Below are positions 45,821 to 54,975 of a DNA stretch of 64,000 nt, one piece after another. Source of the DNA: Porphyromonas pasteri. GTDB lineage: Bacteria > Bacteroidota > Bacteroidia > Bacteroidales > Porphyromonadaceae. The first letter of the stretch is position 1, and the number at the start of each line of letters is the position of its first letter. The stretch is from NCBI RefSeq assembly GCF_014647755.1, contig NZ_BMPU01000004.1, positions 62,001 to 126,000 of the forward strand, in the 5' to 3' direction. Both the position numbers and the translations under genes were made by a program. Under the pieces are notes generated by a model, which worked only from the letters and a program-made list of their open reading frames with translations, had not been told where the DNA came from and made no database searches.

Positions 45821-48208
45821 TTATTTAGGGTTAATACTTAGAAGAAAAGCATCATATTGATCTGGATCTTTGGTCTTGATAGTCTCTAGTATATACTGGG
45901 CACATTTCTTTATCTCGGCATGATCGGACATAGACATCCCCCTCTCCATTAACCCCTCAAGATGTGAAAGTTCGTTATCAATGCGATCTATAGTAGTAGC
46001 CGCACATTCATCTGAGAAGAAGCGCATCATTTTCTTATGGAGGCAGTTTGTATCGTTATCAGGATATTTATAATATAGATAGGCCTCTAAAAATTTACGT
46101 GCATTATTCCCAAAGCCATAAAACAGCTCATATGCTTCATTTTCAGCCGCTTGACTACATTTATAGATTTGGTGAAATAGGTAATTAAACTCTGTCACAT
46201 GTTCTTTCATATACTTCGGCATAACACTGATAACCGAAGAATGCCCCTTCCGTTCCAATAAGAAGCGCTGGATTTGAATATTCCGCTGCTTTATATCGCC
46301 TTTCTTATCTGAATAGGGTATAGTCAGTTCCTTTGTATGGAGCCGTTTGAGGTACCTCAAGAAATCAAGATTATGGGTAGATATAAAGAGCTGTACCCAC
46401 TGATGTTTAGCCGCTATTTGCTGGTCTATCAGCGAGAAGATAAAGAACACATGATTAACATCCAAGCTCGATATAGGATCATCAATCCAAATTATTGGCT
46501 TTTCTGCTACAGTCTCAACATCCTCCAGTTTCGCAACGAAGTACGAAAAAGCAACTAGATTACGTTCCCCTTCACTCAAGTTATACGCTTTCTGCTCTCC
46601 TCGAAACACATCAAAGTAAACACCTTCTTCATTATCTTTCTTAACAGCTCTAAGCTCAATGAATCTATGTCCAAAATAGTTTTTCAGAATTGCATTTACT
46701 TTTCTTGCTCCCTCTTCTTCATTTTGACGGAGGCGCTCTTTTTCTTTAATAGCTTTCTCCTTGGAAAGAACTGTTTTTTCCTTTGCTTCCTTTGCTTCTC
46801 CTTTCTCTTTGAGAACCGCCTCTTTCTCTAATATGAGCTTGACTTTCTCTTCATAGCCTATGTCTTCCTTAAAGCGAGAAACTTCAGCTAAACGGAGTTT
46901 TTCCTGAGTTTTAGATTGCTCCTGCTTAAGCTTAGCACCATACTCAGCTGCACTTTTCTCAAGATTCTCAATCCGACTATAAATTGCATTGAGATCTGAA
47001 ATATCAAATGCGGATTCAATATAAGAAGGGGTAGAATGAATATCCGCTAATTTCTCTTTCACTTGTAGCAAAATGTCGTTCAACGCTGTCAAAAGGTTCT
47101 CTCGAAGTTTATCCATGTCCTTATTAATATCCTCTACCTCAACTTTAAAGTGCTGATAGTATTTCTCAGGTGATATTTTGTAGAGATCCTTTGCTACTTG
47201 AATATGTTCTTCTAACCAATCAACCGCCTTCTCTGCCTTATCTTTCAATTTCCTTGTAGCTTCGTCGTAATGACGTTCTAACTCTGCCCAGCGATTGTTT
47301 GTGATTTCACCTCCACAGAATAAACAAGTTTTCTTTCCCTCATGTAGTTTACATCCTTCCTCAACCCATTTGTTTGCTATTGCATTGCGTACTAATTCTT
47401 CAATTTTTCCTGATGGCATTATCTGCTGCTCCACAATAACCTTAATTCGTTGATTGATGTCCTCGAAACTTGGGAAAGAACATTCTGATATAAGTGTGAT
47501 TTGCTTTGTCTCTTCCTTTAATAGTGCTTTCAACTCAACTAATTGCTCGTTTGCCAGTTGATTGTCGTGAGTAACATTCTTAAGTTCATCTTCGAGTTTG
47601 GCTACATTGTAATTCTGATCGCCAAAAATATGGGATAGATACTTGATACCGGATTTCTTATCCAGAGCCTTAAGCTTGAGCATCTTCTCTAACCGTTCTT
47701 TCTCTTCCTTTATTTCTTTTTCTGCATCTTGATAGTCTTTGACTGCATTCTTTCTCTCCAGATAAAGTCCAGTTTCATTCCCTTCTTCTGCTGACCCTAA
47801 CAGACCTTTTAGCTCTTGGATTTCTAACTCAATCTGGGCGTTTTCACCCAATACGGCAAAGGGTGTTATACCTTCTTCAGGATTACCAATAAAGAGTAGA
47901 TTCTCTTTCATAAAGTCTTCATTGAAGACTCGAACAGGGATTGTAAAGTTCGCTATAGATTTTTCATCTATAGTATTTCCATTGCTCAGTTCCAACTGGA
48001 ACGAACCACTCTCAAACTTTTCGAGTCCGCATTTTAACTCTAAGGCACGAAAAATCCGAGAAAGAGTTGTCTTTCCCGAATAGTTACGCCCAAATAAAAT
48101 GTTTATATCTTGTAAGGTCTCTATTTTTCCATTATCGTCTACAACGTTCTTGTCCCATTCAAAATCTTTGAAAACCCCTAGATTCTTGACGTCAAACTTT
48201 TTAATCAT
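45821..48208 (-). CDS. RloC-like ABC/SMC-type ATPase with zinc hook (AAA_13; possible anticodon nuclease)
   Basis: A 795-residue ABC-type ATPase: Walker A GRNYSGKTT at 40-48, signature LSEGERN at 544-550, Walker B IIWIDDP at 572-578 and His-switch FISTHNL at 608-614. Between them are long coiled coils interrupted by CLFC at 295-298, a zinc-hook CxxC. The C-terminal tail has R704-x3-E708 and H749. This echoes the Arg/Glu/His triad of PrrC/RloC anticodon nucleases, where Arg and Glu are also four apart; the His is further away here than in PrrC. Such proteins cut tRNA when the linked restriction system is disabled. Nuclease activity is inferred. It follows hsdS by 84 bp. Confidence 0.78.
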   Translation of the reverse strand: MIKKFDVKNLGVFKDFEWDKNVVDDNGKIETLQDINILFGRNYSGKTTLSRIFRALELKCGLEKFESGSFQLELSNGNTIDEKSIANFTIPVRVFNEDFMKENLLFIGNPEEGITPFAVLGENAQIELEIQELKGLLGSAEEGNETGLYLERKNAVKDYQDAEKEIKEEKERLEKMLKLKALDKKSGIKYLSHIFGDQNYNVAKLEDELKNVTHDNQLANEQLVELKALLKEETKQITLISECSFPSFEDINQRIKVIVEQQIMPSGKIEELVRNAIANKWVEEGCKLHEGKKTCLFCGGEITNNRWAELERHYDEATRKLKDKAEKAVDWLEEHIQVAKDLYKISPEKYYQHFKVEVEDINKDMDKLRENLLTALNDILLQVKEKLADIHSTPSYIESAFDISDLNAIYSRIENLEKSAAEYGAKLKQEQSKTQEKLRLAEVSRFKEDIGYEEKVKLILEKEAVLKEKGEAKEAKEKTVLSKEKAIKEKERLRQNEEEGARKVNAILKNYFGHRFIELRAVKKDNEEGVYFDVFRGEQKAYNLSEGERNLVAFSYFVAKLEDVETVAEKPIIWIDDPISSLDVNHVFFIFSLIDQQIAAKHQWVQLFISTHNLDFLRYLKRLHTKELTIPYSDKKGDIKQRNIQIQRFLLERKGHSSVISVMPKYMKEHVTEFNYLFHQIYKCSQAAENEAYELFYGFGNNARKFLEAYLYYKYPDNDTNCLHKKMMRFFSDECAATTIDRIDNELSHLEGLMERGMSMSDHAEIKKCAQYILETIKTKDPDQYDAFLLSINPK

Positions 48209-48292
48209 ATCTTTCTAGAATTTGAACTCCTTACACTCCTTTACCTTAGAATGCCTGTATAAGGTATTATTTTCATTATAACTTCATCTATA

Positions 48293-49735
48293 TCAACGCC
48301 TCAGAACTTTCTCCATCTGTTGCAGTGCGTCTTGCTCCTTGAGATAAGCTTTGTAGCGCAGGGCATTTGCCTCTAGCACTAAGTTATTGATGCGTGACTG
48401 AACCGCCTTATCCGTCAGGAGGGGAATGGAGACTTCAGCTAACTGCTTATCATCAATCTCATCAATGACAGCACCATAATTATTGCGCACAATGAGAGGG
48501 AAACAATATGGGGAAGATAGCCAGCTATAAATATAGCCAGCTATTTCATCGGACGCAGGAATCACTCTCATCACATGCTGATTGATCGCCCAGCCATTCC
48601 AATGACGAGGAGCAATCTGCACTTTTCCAATAGTACCACTGCAACTTACCAAACACATATTCTTTTTGATGGAGAGTTCTTGATCGATGCGGTCTCCATG
48701 ATTATTGAGAGATAAATATTTATCTCCCGAAGGATCCAACTGTAACAGTTGTTTACCTCCAAAGAAAGGTACCCCTTTCCCCTTTTCAACATAAATACGT
48801 TTGAAACGTCCTGGCAAGATTATTTCCTTGCTCACCCTTGGGTCGCCGAGGGTGGTGACTTCGGCAGCATTTTGGGCAATGAGGAAGAGGATTTCCTTGA
48901 CTTCGGGCACGTGGTAGGAGGCATCGAAGCGGTTGTTGAGTTCCTCGTGCTTGACAGTGAAGCAGCGGAAGCCAGCATCGGGCGTATAGTACTGCGGGGT
49001 CAATTCCATCTTTGCAGACAATCCGAGTGCGTCATAGAGCAAGCGTTGCGCCTCGTCGATGAGGTCGTTCGATTGGTCGCGTAGGTCGTAGGATGCTACT
49101 ACAGCCTCGTGAATGCTCCGCTTGATTTCTTCGGGCGCATTCGGGATGGGGAGCCTCATTAGATGTATAGGTTCAATATGATCAATGACTGCTCCATAGT
49201 TATTGCTCTGCAAAAGCTTCAAGCCCACCTCTGTGTTGAGATAGGCATAGACGTAACCGAGATCGTATGATCCTTGGAAGGTAACACGAAGCAAATCATG
49301 GCTAAATACTTGCTTATCCATCTTCTTACTAACCAGACTCGTCTTACCAATAGTCCCCGATACAGAAACTAACAACATTCCTTTATTGACTCTCAAGTCA
49401 TCTAATGGAGCCACGGTCTTTGCCGAGATATACTTGCTTGGGCTTGGATATACATTCTCTATATCTGAAGGTAGAAAGAATGGAATATCATTCTTATTCT
49501 CTGTGTATATCCGCTTAAAGCGTCCTCCAACATACGCATCCTCGACCAATCCCTTTTTGCTCCAGAGATAGACCCAGCCATAAGGGTTGTGGTGTACTCG
49601 TGAGAGTGCATCCATAGCGCCGATGTCGTAGGCTGAAGCATCAAGGCGATAACCATTACTGATGACTTGCTCCTTAGCAAGAGTATACCAACGCAAAGGA
49701 GGTAAAAGCTCTTTCAGTTCCTTATCCTCTACCAT
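48293..49735 (-). CDS. hsdS: Restriction-modification specificity (S) subunit
   Basis: A DNA-recognition subunit with two target-recognition domains. Each ends in the conserved (L/C)-V-S-x-S-G-T-I-G-K signature: LLVSVSGTIGKTSL in the first half, CLVSCSGTIGKVQI in the second. Each is followed by a spacer helix, the second at the C-terminus (RYKAYLKEQDALQQMEK). Starting at ATG 49735 gives 480 residues and a 7-bp overlap with the methylase-fusion stop; a GTG at 49759 is less likely. The two half-sites it reads cannot be predicted from sequence. It works with the nuclease-methylase fusion. Confidence 0.9.
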   Translation of the reverse strand: MVEDKELKELLPPLRWYTLAKEQVISNGYRLDASAYDIGAMDALSRVHHNPYGWVYLWSKKGLVEDAYVGGRFKRIYTENKNDIPFFLPSDIENVYPSPSKYISAKTVAPLDDLRVNKGMLLVSVSGTIGKTSLVSKKMDKQVFSHDLLRVTFQGSYDLGYVYAYLNTEVGLKLLQSNNYGAVIDHIEPIHLMRLPIPNAPEEIKRSIHEAVVASYDLRDQSNDLIDEAQRLLYDALGLSAKMELTPQYYTPDAGFRCFTVKHEELNNRFDASYHVPEVKEILFLIAQNAAEVTTLGDPRVSKEIILPGRFKRIYVEKGKGVPFFGGKQLLQLDPSGDKYLSLNNHGDRIDQELSIKKNMCLVSCSGTIGKVQIAPRHWNGWAINQHVMRVIPASDEIAGYIYSWLSSPYCFPLIVRNNYGAVIDEIDDKQLAEVSIPLLTDKAVQSRINNLVLEANALRYKAYLKEQDALQQMEKVLRR

Positions 49736-51762
49736 ACGATACCTTGTTGACGTTTCCACTTCAAGAAGACTTCTGCCACCATGATGGTCTGGTCGTTAAC
49801 GATCTTCTCTTCAAAATTCTCCTTGCGATAAGTCACTTCGCCAGTCTCAGCATTAATCTCGCGCACCTCGTTCTCTTCGTGACGCAAGACCAAGTTCCCC
49901 TCTTCGTCACGCTTATACACCGTGTTACCTCGCTTATCATGCCCAATGTGGTCTACCATAACCATGAAGATCTCTTCATTGGGGATAAATCCGAGCTTCA
50001 GCTCTTCTTGCAATTCGGCTTCTGTCTTCTTGACTACAAAGAGGATGGAACACTGCGTACCATTGTGAGGTTGGAAGGTGTCTGCATGCAGGTCAATGCT
50101 GGCGATGATATGCGTCTTTTGCATGAGCCACACACGAATGAACTCCAAGCCTGGCGAAGAGAAGATGCTATCGGGCAAGACGATGGCAGCACGCCCACCA
50201 GGCTTCAAGAGCTGGATGATGCGCTCAATGAAAATTTGTTCGGGCGGCACACTCACACGGAGCTTCGTGGGGTTCATCTTCCACTTGCCGTGCTGGTCTT
50301 TCGTCCACGTGTGGGCCAGGTCAAACTGTTCAAGTATCTGCTGGTCGTTGATGGGAATTTTAGACCCGAAGGGCGGATTGGTGACGATGACGTCAAAGAG
50401 GTCGATGGTCTTGTGATTGACAATTGAGTCTTTGGCTCGTCCCATACGCGCTTCGAGCAGATGCTTCTTCTCTTCGCTCCACTCGTGGGGAGGAAGGAGG
50501 CTGTTGAGCTGAATGATGTTGCCACTACCGTCGTTGTTCATCACCATGTTCATCTTCGTAGCCTTCACCAGGTCGGGGTTGATGTCGAAGCCAAAGAAGT
50601 TCTCTCCAGCAATCTCTGTGATCTTATTGTTGAAGGCATCGCGTATCATCGGTGGCCAGTCTTCAATGTTCTCGCCATATTCCCCTTGCATTTGGGCTTT
50701 GAGCGTAGCGATAACGGCATTCATGGCCGTGACCACAAAGCCTCCAGTGCCACAACTGCTGTCGAGCACCTTCTCTCCCTCTCGTGGCGCAATCATGGCC
50801 ACCGCCATCTGCATCACATTGCGAGGGGTGAAGAACTCTCCGCGGTCGCCACGGAGGTTGGAACCCACAATTTCCTCATAGGCCTTGCCCTTGAAGTCGA
50901 TGCGCGTGTCGAGGAGCGAATATTTCTGAAGTTCGCCCACCAAATGAGTGAGCGTGCGTGGCTCTAGCTTGATGGTGTCATTGGCTTCAAAGATCTTACC
51001 CTGCTTCTTCTTCACTTCCTCAAAGATGGCCGCGATGCGTTTATACACCGTGGCTTGCCCATCTGAATTGTTGCGCTCAGAAGCTGTGGTGTAGAACTCT
51101 ACGGGCTGGGTGACGTTGCGCTCATCGGTGATCTTGCAGAAGATGACCTTGAGAAACTCAAAGAAGGCTGCCTGCTTGGAGTGTCCCTCATTGACCGAAA
51201 TGATGTCGTGACAAGTGCGGAAGGTGAAGAGCAGATTGTCGTCTGTAGCCTTAGACATGAGACCACGCTTAGGACGATCGTTGGCACTATTGCTACCATC
51301 GGCTGAGGGGATGTCATTGGCTTCTTCGAAGAGAATGTTCCCCTTGTCGTCTGTCACTTTCTGATAGACGGTCTTGTGCTTTCCGTTGGTCCACATGCCC
51401 CACACGCAGTTGCTGCACGAAGCCATATATGTCTTGAGTTGGGCCACACCCTCCTCTTTGTCGGTAGGCTTCACCGACTCCTTTTTGCACTCAATCACGA
51501 GGACAATGTTCTGCTGGTCTTGTTGCTCTTCGGCCGTGGCCTCTTCTGAGAAGATCACAATGTCTGCCCGCTTCTTGCCATCGCCCATCTTGATGGGATA
51601 CTCCACAGCAATACGCGCCTTGGGATATTTATGCTCAACCACGAGACGCTTCTCTACTGTCTGGCGCACATACTCCTCGGGCGTATCCTTGCGGATAGTC
51701 CCATCGATGTAGTCTCTTATCTTCCCTTCGGGAACGATCTGATATTTTTGTTCTTCTGCCAT
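49729..51762 (-). CDS. Fused PD-(D/E)XK nuclease-N6-adenine methyltransferase (BcgI-like/Type I-like)
   Basis: From the ATG at 51762 the protein has 677 residues. Residues 1-100 form an HsdR-N-like nuclease domain, with D67 in RADIVIF and E91-C-K93 in LVIECKK. The rest is an N6-adenine methylase of the HsdM type: helical HsdM N-terminal part, SAM motif DSSCGTGGF at 334-342 and catalytic NPPF at 462-465. Cutting and modifying activities in one chain plus a separate S subunit, with no HsdR helicase nearby, recall Type IIB enzymes such as BcgI. The classification is an inference. It starts 1 bp past the XRE gene stop, so it is probably translated by coupling. Confidence 0.85.
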   Translation of the reverse strand: MAEEQKYQIVPEGKIRDYIDGTIRKDTPEEYVRQTVEKRLVVEHKYPKARIAVEYPIKMGDGKKRADIVIFSEEATAEEQQDQQNIVLVIECKKESVKPTDKEEGVAQLKTYMASCSNCVWGMWTNGKHKTVYQKVTDDKGNILFEEANDIPSADGSNSANDRPKRGLMSKATDDNLLFTFRTCHDIISVNEGHSKQAAFFEFLKVIFCKITDERNVTQPVEFYTTASERNNSDGQATVYKRIAAIFEEVKKKQGKIFEANDTIKLEPRTLTHLVGELQKYSLLDTRIDFKGKAYEEIVGSNLRGDRGEFFTPRNVMQMAVAMIAPREGEKVLDSSCGTGGFVVTAMNAVIATLKAQMQGEYGENIEDWPPMIRDAFNNKITEIAGENFFGFDINPDLVKATKMNMVMNNDGSGNIIQLNSLLPPHEWSEEKKHLLEARMGRAKDSIVNHKTIDLFDVIVTNPPFGSKIPINDQQILEQFDLAHTWTKDQHGKWKMNPTKLRVSVPPEQIFIERIIQLLKPGGRAAIVLPDSIFSSPGLEFIRVWLMQKTHIIASIDLHADTFQPHNGTQCSILFVVKKTEAELQEELKLGFIPNEEIFMVMVDHIGHDKRGNTVYKRDEEGNLVLRHEENEVREINAETGEVTYRKENFEEKIVNDQTIMVAEVFLKWKRQQGIVW

Positions 51763-51763
51763 T

Positions 51764-51967
51764 TTATTTGATGAGTTCTTTGGGAGACACACCGAGCAAG
51801 TCGGCCACCTTAAAAAGGGTGACCAGATTGGGCTGCTTGCGATTGCACACATAGGCATTGGTGATGCTGAAGCTCATACCTAGCTCCTTGGCAAGCCACG
51901 TTTGCGTGATACCTCGCTTCTTCAAATACTCCTTGATGAGATTGCTATGCTCTTTCTTCTGCCCCAT
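51764..51967 (-). CDS. XRE-family helix-turn-helix regulator (restriction controller-like)
   Basis: A 67-residue Cro/C1-type DNA-binding protein: KKRGITQTWLAKELGMSFSI and NAYVCNRKQPNLVTLFKVADLLGVSPKEL form the five-helix HTH fold. It is the first gene of the restriction operon, 1 bp before the nuclease-methylase start, a position typical of controller (C) proteins that delay the nuclease. A perfect -7 box lies 24 bp upstream (51991-51998), so it can autoregulate. Confidence 0.88.
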   Translation of the reverse strand: MGQKKEHSNLIKEYLKKRGITQTWLAKELGMSFSITNAYVCNRKQPNLVTLFKVADLLGVSPKELIK

Positions 51968-51990
51968 TGAATGTATCTTGATTTTGGCTA

Positions 51991-51998
51991 CAAATATA
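51991..51998 (-). promoter_or_regulatory. -7 box for the restriction operon
   Basis: The minus strand reads TATATTTG, matching TAnnTTTG, 24 bp before the XRE gene start. The 320-bp gap to 52288 otherwise holds only this and a divergent promoter. Confidence 0.6.
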
Positions 51999-52186
51999 TG
52001 AACTTATAGTGAGAGAAAAGAGATTTCGAACGACTTTAACACGCTCGATGGTATGATTTGCTTGAGACACCCACTAAACGTATCAAAGAACACGAGCAGA
52101 AGACTTAGATAGACTTCCCGATTTCCTACTCTTTCCTGGCGTTTCCCTGCGCTTCCCGAGCTATTCATACGCATTGATTTCGCCTT

Positions 52187-52194
52187 TACTTTTG
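52187..52194 (+). promoter_or_regulatory. -7 box for the mobilizable-element replication genes
   Basis: TACTTTTG matches TAnnTTTG. It lies about 94 bp before the DUF3853 start; the open frame that spans it begins too early to be the true start. Confidence 0.55.
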
Positions 52195-52287
52195 CAGTGT
52201 CAAAGCGACGCAGGAAGCATCCCTACAGCTCGCAAGACATCGCTAGGCATAACGCAATATCAACGCACAAGTAAACATCCATATCCT

Positions 52288-52599
52288 ATGACACTACACG
52301 AACTTCTCGACAAACCTGTGTGGCAGATGACAGGCGAAGAACTCCTCTTCCTCGCTCAGCACGGACAGCGTCACACAGAGACCAACAGCACACAACAAAC
52401 CTCCGCCAAAGAAGAAAGACACTTCGTTTACGGGCTCTCTGGGCTTGCCCGACTTTTTGGGTGTAGCCTCCCCACAGCCAATCGCATCAAGCAGAGTGGA
52501 AAGATCGATCGGGCTATCACGCAAGTCGGACGAAAGATCATCGTCGATGCAGACCTTGCCCTTGAGCTAGCTGGGCGCAAATCAGGAGGACGCAGATGA
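52288..52599 (+). CDS. DUF3853 family protein
   Basis: From the ATG at 52288 this is a 103-residue protein with the DUF3853 sequence: MTLHELLDKPVWQMTGEEL, then a C-terminal winged-helix-like part (YGLSGLARLFGCSLPTANRI, KIDRAITQVGRKIIVDADLA). It resembles excisionase/helix-turn-helix proteins and is found next to replication genes in Bacteroidota mobilizable elements. It overlaps the RepA-like gene by 4 bp (ATGA), so the two are coupled. Its role is unproven; a DNA-binding control of replication is likely. Confidence 0.85.
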   Translation: MTLHELLDKPVWQMTGEELLFLAQHGQRHTETNSTQQTSAKEERHFVYGLSGLARLFGCSLPTANRIKQSGKIDRAITQVGRKIIVDADLALELAGRKSGGRR

Positions 52600-53660
52600 A
52601 CGCTTTCACCCATTCCTGCGATCCATCACCCGATATGGAGGAGGTATGGAAACGCTCACTCATCCGAGTAACAGACGAATTCACCCTCCCTCCCGTAGTG
52701 CTCCGTGTGGAGGATGCAATCATTGGCACGCTCGGCAACTTCAGCGTCTCGACGGGGAAGGCAAAAGCCAAGAAGACCTTCAACGTCTGTGCCCTGGTGG
52801 CGGCAGCCCTCATCAATGGGCAGGTGCTAGAATATCGAGCGAGCTTTCCTGAGACCAAGCGCAACATCCTCTACTTCGACACCGAACAAAGCCCCTATCA
52901 CTGCCAGCTCGTCATGCAGCGCATCTTACACTTGGCCGGACTTCCTCTTGACCGTGAGCCCGAGCATTTACACTTCAGCCACTTGAGAGCCATCGCTGAT
53001 CCCGAAGAGCGCAGAGCCATCATTCGCTACGCCATCTACCACACCCCTGATGTAGGGCTCGTCGTCATTGATGGTATCCGTGATCTCATGCATGACATCA
53101 ACAGCTCCACTGAAGCCACAAAGCTCGTCGGAGACCTAATGCAATGGACAGGCGAGCAGAACATCCATATCCAGACGGTCCTTCATCTCAACAAAGGCGA
53201 CGATAATGCACGAGGGCACATTGGTACTGAGCTAAACAACAAAGCCGAAAGCGTGCTACTTATTGCCAGAGATAATGCTGACGCTGATAGAAGCATCGTA
53301 TCCTCTGCGATCATTCGCTCGAAGGCTTTTCAGCCATTCGCTTTCAGGCTATCAGAAGACGAAGGCATCTGCTTACCAAAGCTGGACAGCGACTATACCG
53401 TCCTACATACGCAAGTAGTCGCTTACCAAGAACTCACCTATGAGGAGCACAGCAAAGCCTTACGAGAGGTATTCGGTCAGGATACAGAATTAGGATATGG
53501 CGATCTACTTGTCAGACTTAGCAGTGCCTACGCTGCTACGACTGGTCATCCATATCGACAGACAAAGCTCAAAGAGCTCCTTCGCTTCCTCCTCCGCAAA
53601 GGAATGATCATCAAAGAGGGGCGAGGACGCTATCGCTGCAACTCAGACCAGCACCACTAA
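52596..53660 (+). CDS. RepA/RecA-like AAA ATPase of a mobilizable element
   Basis: A 354-residue AAA_25-type ATPase resembling RepA helicases: STGKAKAKKTFNVCALVAAA (P-loop, variant GKAKAKKT at about residues 51-58), ILYFDTEQSPYHCQLVMQRI, VGLVVIDGIRDLMHDI (Walker B) and TVLHLNKGDDNARGHIGTEL. The C-terminal part has a winged-helix-like tail. It probably unwinds the replication origin of the excised element. It is followed by the nested inverted repeats at 53670-53773 and then the primase. Confidence 0.85.
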   Translation: MNAFTHSCDPSPDMEEVWKRSLIRVTDEFTLPPVVLRVEDAIIGTLGNFSVSTGKAKAKKTFNVCALVAAALINGQVLEYRASFPETKRNILYFDTEQSPYHCQLVMQRILHLAGLPLDREPEHLHFSHLRAIADPEERRAIIRYAIYHTPDVGLVVIDGIRDLMHDINSSTEATKLVGDLMQWTGEQNIHIQTVLHLNKGDDNARGHIGTELNNKAESVLLIARDNADADRSIVSSAIIRSKAFQPFAFRLSEDEGICLPKLDSDYTVLHTQVVAYQELTYEEHSKALREVFGQDTELGYGDLLVRLSSAYAATTGHPYRQTKLKELLRFLLRKGMIIKEGRGRYRCNSDQHH

Positions 53661-53669
53661 GTCCCTGGA

Positions 53670-53773
53670 TTGGTCGGTCGGACGCAGGCTATATATACCT
53701 GACCATCCGACCAACCATAAATATAGAATGGTCGGACGGAAGGAGTGCCTATAGTAAACGTCCGACCGACCAA
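53670..53773. repeat. Nested inverted repeats between helicase and primase genes (possible origin)
   Basis: An outer perfect 15-bp inverted repeat, TTGGTCGGTCGGACG (53670-53684) and CGTCCGACCGACCAA (53759-53773), encloses an inner pair (ccgaccaaccat at 53707-53718 with atggtcgg at 53728-53735). The shared core is TGGTCGGACG. Four copies of one motif in this place could be iterons for the RepA-like protein, or an operator. Confidence 0.6.
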
Positions 53774-53799
53774 AGAAGAACCGCCAAAGAAAAAACAGC

Positions 53800-54707
53800 A
53801 TGCAGCTACACGACATCAAGCAAGTCTCCATTGTGGACTACTTAGCACAAGCAGGCTTTGAAGCAAAGCTCATCAAGGGCGTGAACTATTGGTACTGCTC
53901 CCCGCTACGCTCAGAGCTCACGCCTTCGTTTAAAGTCAATGCAGAGCGCAACCAATGGTATGACTTCGCCACAGGAGACCACGGAGACATCATTGACCTC
54001 GTTTGCGCTCTCCAGCACTGCACCACAGCAGAAGCTATGAGACGGCTAGCTGCACTGAAGGGAGTACGGCTAGCACCGTCTTTTTCTTTTGGAGGAATAA
54101 CTCCCGTAAGATCACAATCTCCCTCAATGGAACTCATCAGCGTACAAGCGGTGAAGCATCCCAAGCTCTTACTGTATCTCTCGGAGCGAGGGCTACAGCC
54201 CTCTGATGTCTCCCCCTTCTTATCTGAGGTCTATTATAGGGTCTCCGAGAAGTGTTTCTTTGCTCTGGGATTCCCAAATGACGCTGGTGGCTGGGAGCTA
54301 CGCAATCCCTACTTTAAGGGCTGTTTTGCACCCAAGGCCATAAGTACAAGGCCATAAGTACAATCAAAGGGACTGGTAGTCACAAGCTACAGCTCTTCGA
54401 GGGCTTCATGGACTTTCTCTCTTGGCGGAAACTTCACCCCGAGGTGCAAGATGACAGCATCATTCTCAATTCGCTCACCCTACTTCCGAAACTCATACCC
54501 ACACTTCATCCCTACCCTATAATTGAGAGCCTTCTTGATAATGATGAAGCAGGGGATCGAGCAACGAAACAACTCTTCGACGCTGGCCTACCCGTCAAGG
54601 ATATGCGAGCGTGCTACGCTCCCTATAAAGATATCAACGAGTATCTTATTCTAGCCGATCAAAAGAAGCAGATCCTCACTCCGCGCAAGAGAGGACTTCG
54701 TCGATAA
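53800..54707 (+). pseudogene. CHC2/Toprim DNA primase, frameshifted by a 14-bp tandem duplication
   Basis: The first part (53800-54357, 185 codons) is a CHC2-type zinc-binding primase domain: YWYCSPLRSELTPSFKVN, WYDFATGDHGDIIDLVCALQ. At 54334-54361 the 14-bp unit aaggccataagtac stands twice in tandem, which shifts the frame and brings a stop at once (ISTRP). Removing one copy joins it exactly to the second part, whose Toprim residues include SLLDNDEAGDRATKQL and YKDINEYL, ending at 54707. The joined protein would be about 297 residues, the usual size for these small primases. As it stands, only the zinc domain is made. Confidence 0.9.
54334..54361 (+). repeat. 14-bp tandem duplication inside the primase gene
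   Basis: aaggccataagtac occurs at 54334-54347 and again at 54348-54361 with no difference. Because 14 is not a multiple of 3, it breaks the reading frame. Confidence 0.95.
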
Positions 54708-54747
54708 AGCAATGCTCTCAGCTCCGCAATTAGAAGAGGTCAATGTC

Positions 54748-54934
54748 GAGACCTCGAGATCTCGAGAAATTAATTAATCGAGATATCGATGTCTTGAGCT
54801 TAAGTTTGCTCGAGCGCTAAAGAAACAGAGTGATCGGTAGAGGCTATGAAGCATTCCTTCTTGATACTGGCAAGGTGTGTCTTTGTCCCACAAATTGCCA
54901 TTTGTACCACAAAGACCCTTGCCCCAAAAGGGGG
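54748..54934. other. Palindrome-rich region upstream of mobC (candidate oriT)
   Basis: The 54708-54975 gap contains several palindromes in 54748-54804 (cctcgagatctcgag, ttaattaa, tcgagatatcga). It also has a hairpin at 54881-54914 whose 15-bp arms (ctttgtcccacaaat / atttgtaccacaaag) match at 12 positions, and a small CCCC-AAAA-GGGG hairpin at 54922-54934. Inverted repeats just ahead of mobC are the usual setting of an oriT. No nick site could be identified. Confidence 0.5.
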
Positions 54935-54975
54935 ATCAATCACTCCGAAGTCGTGATAATGAATCCAGATAAAAG

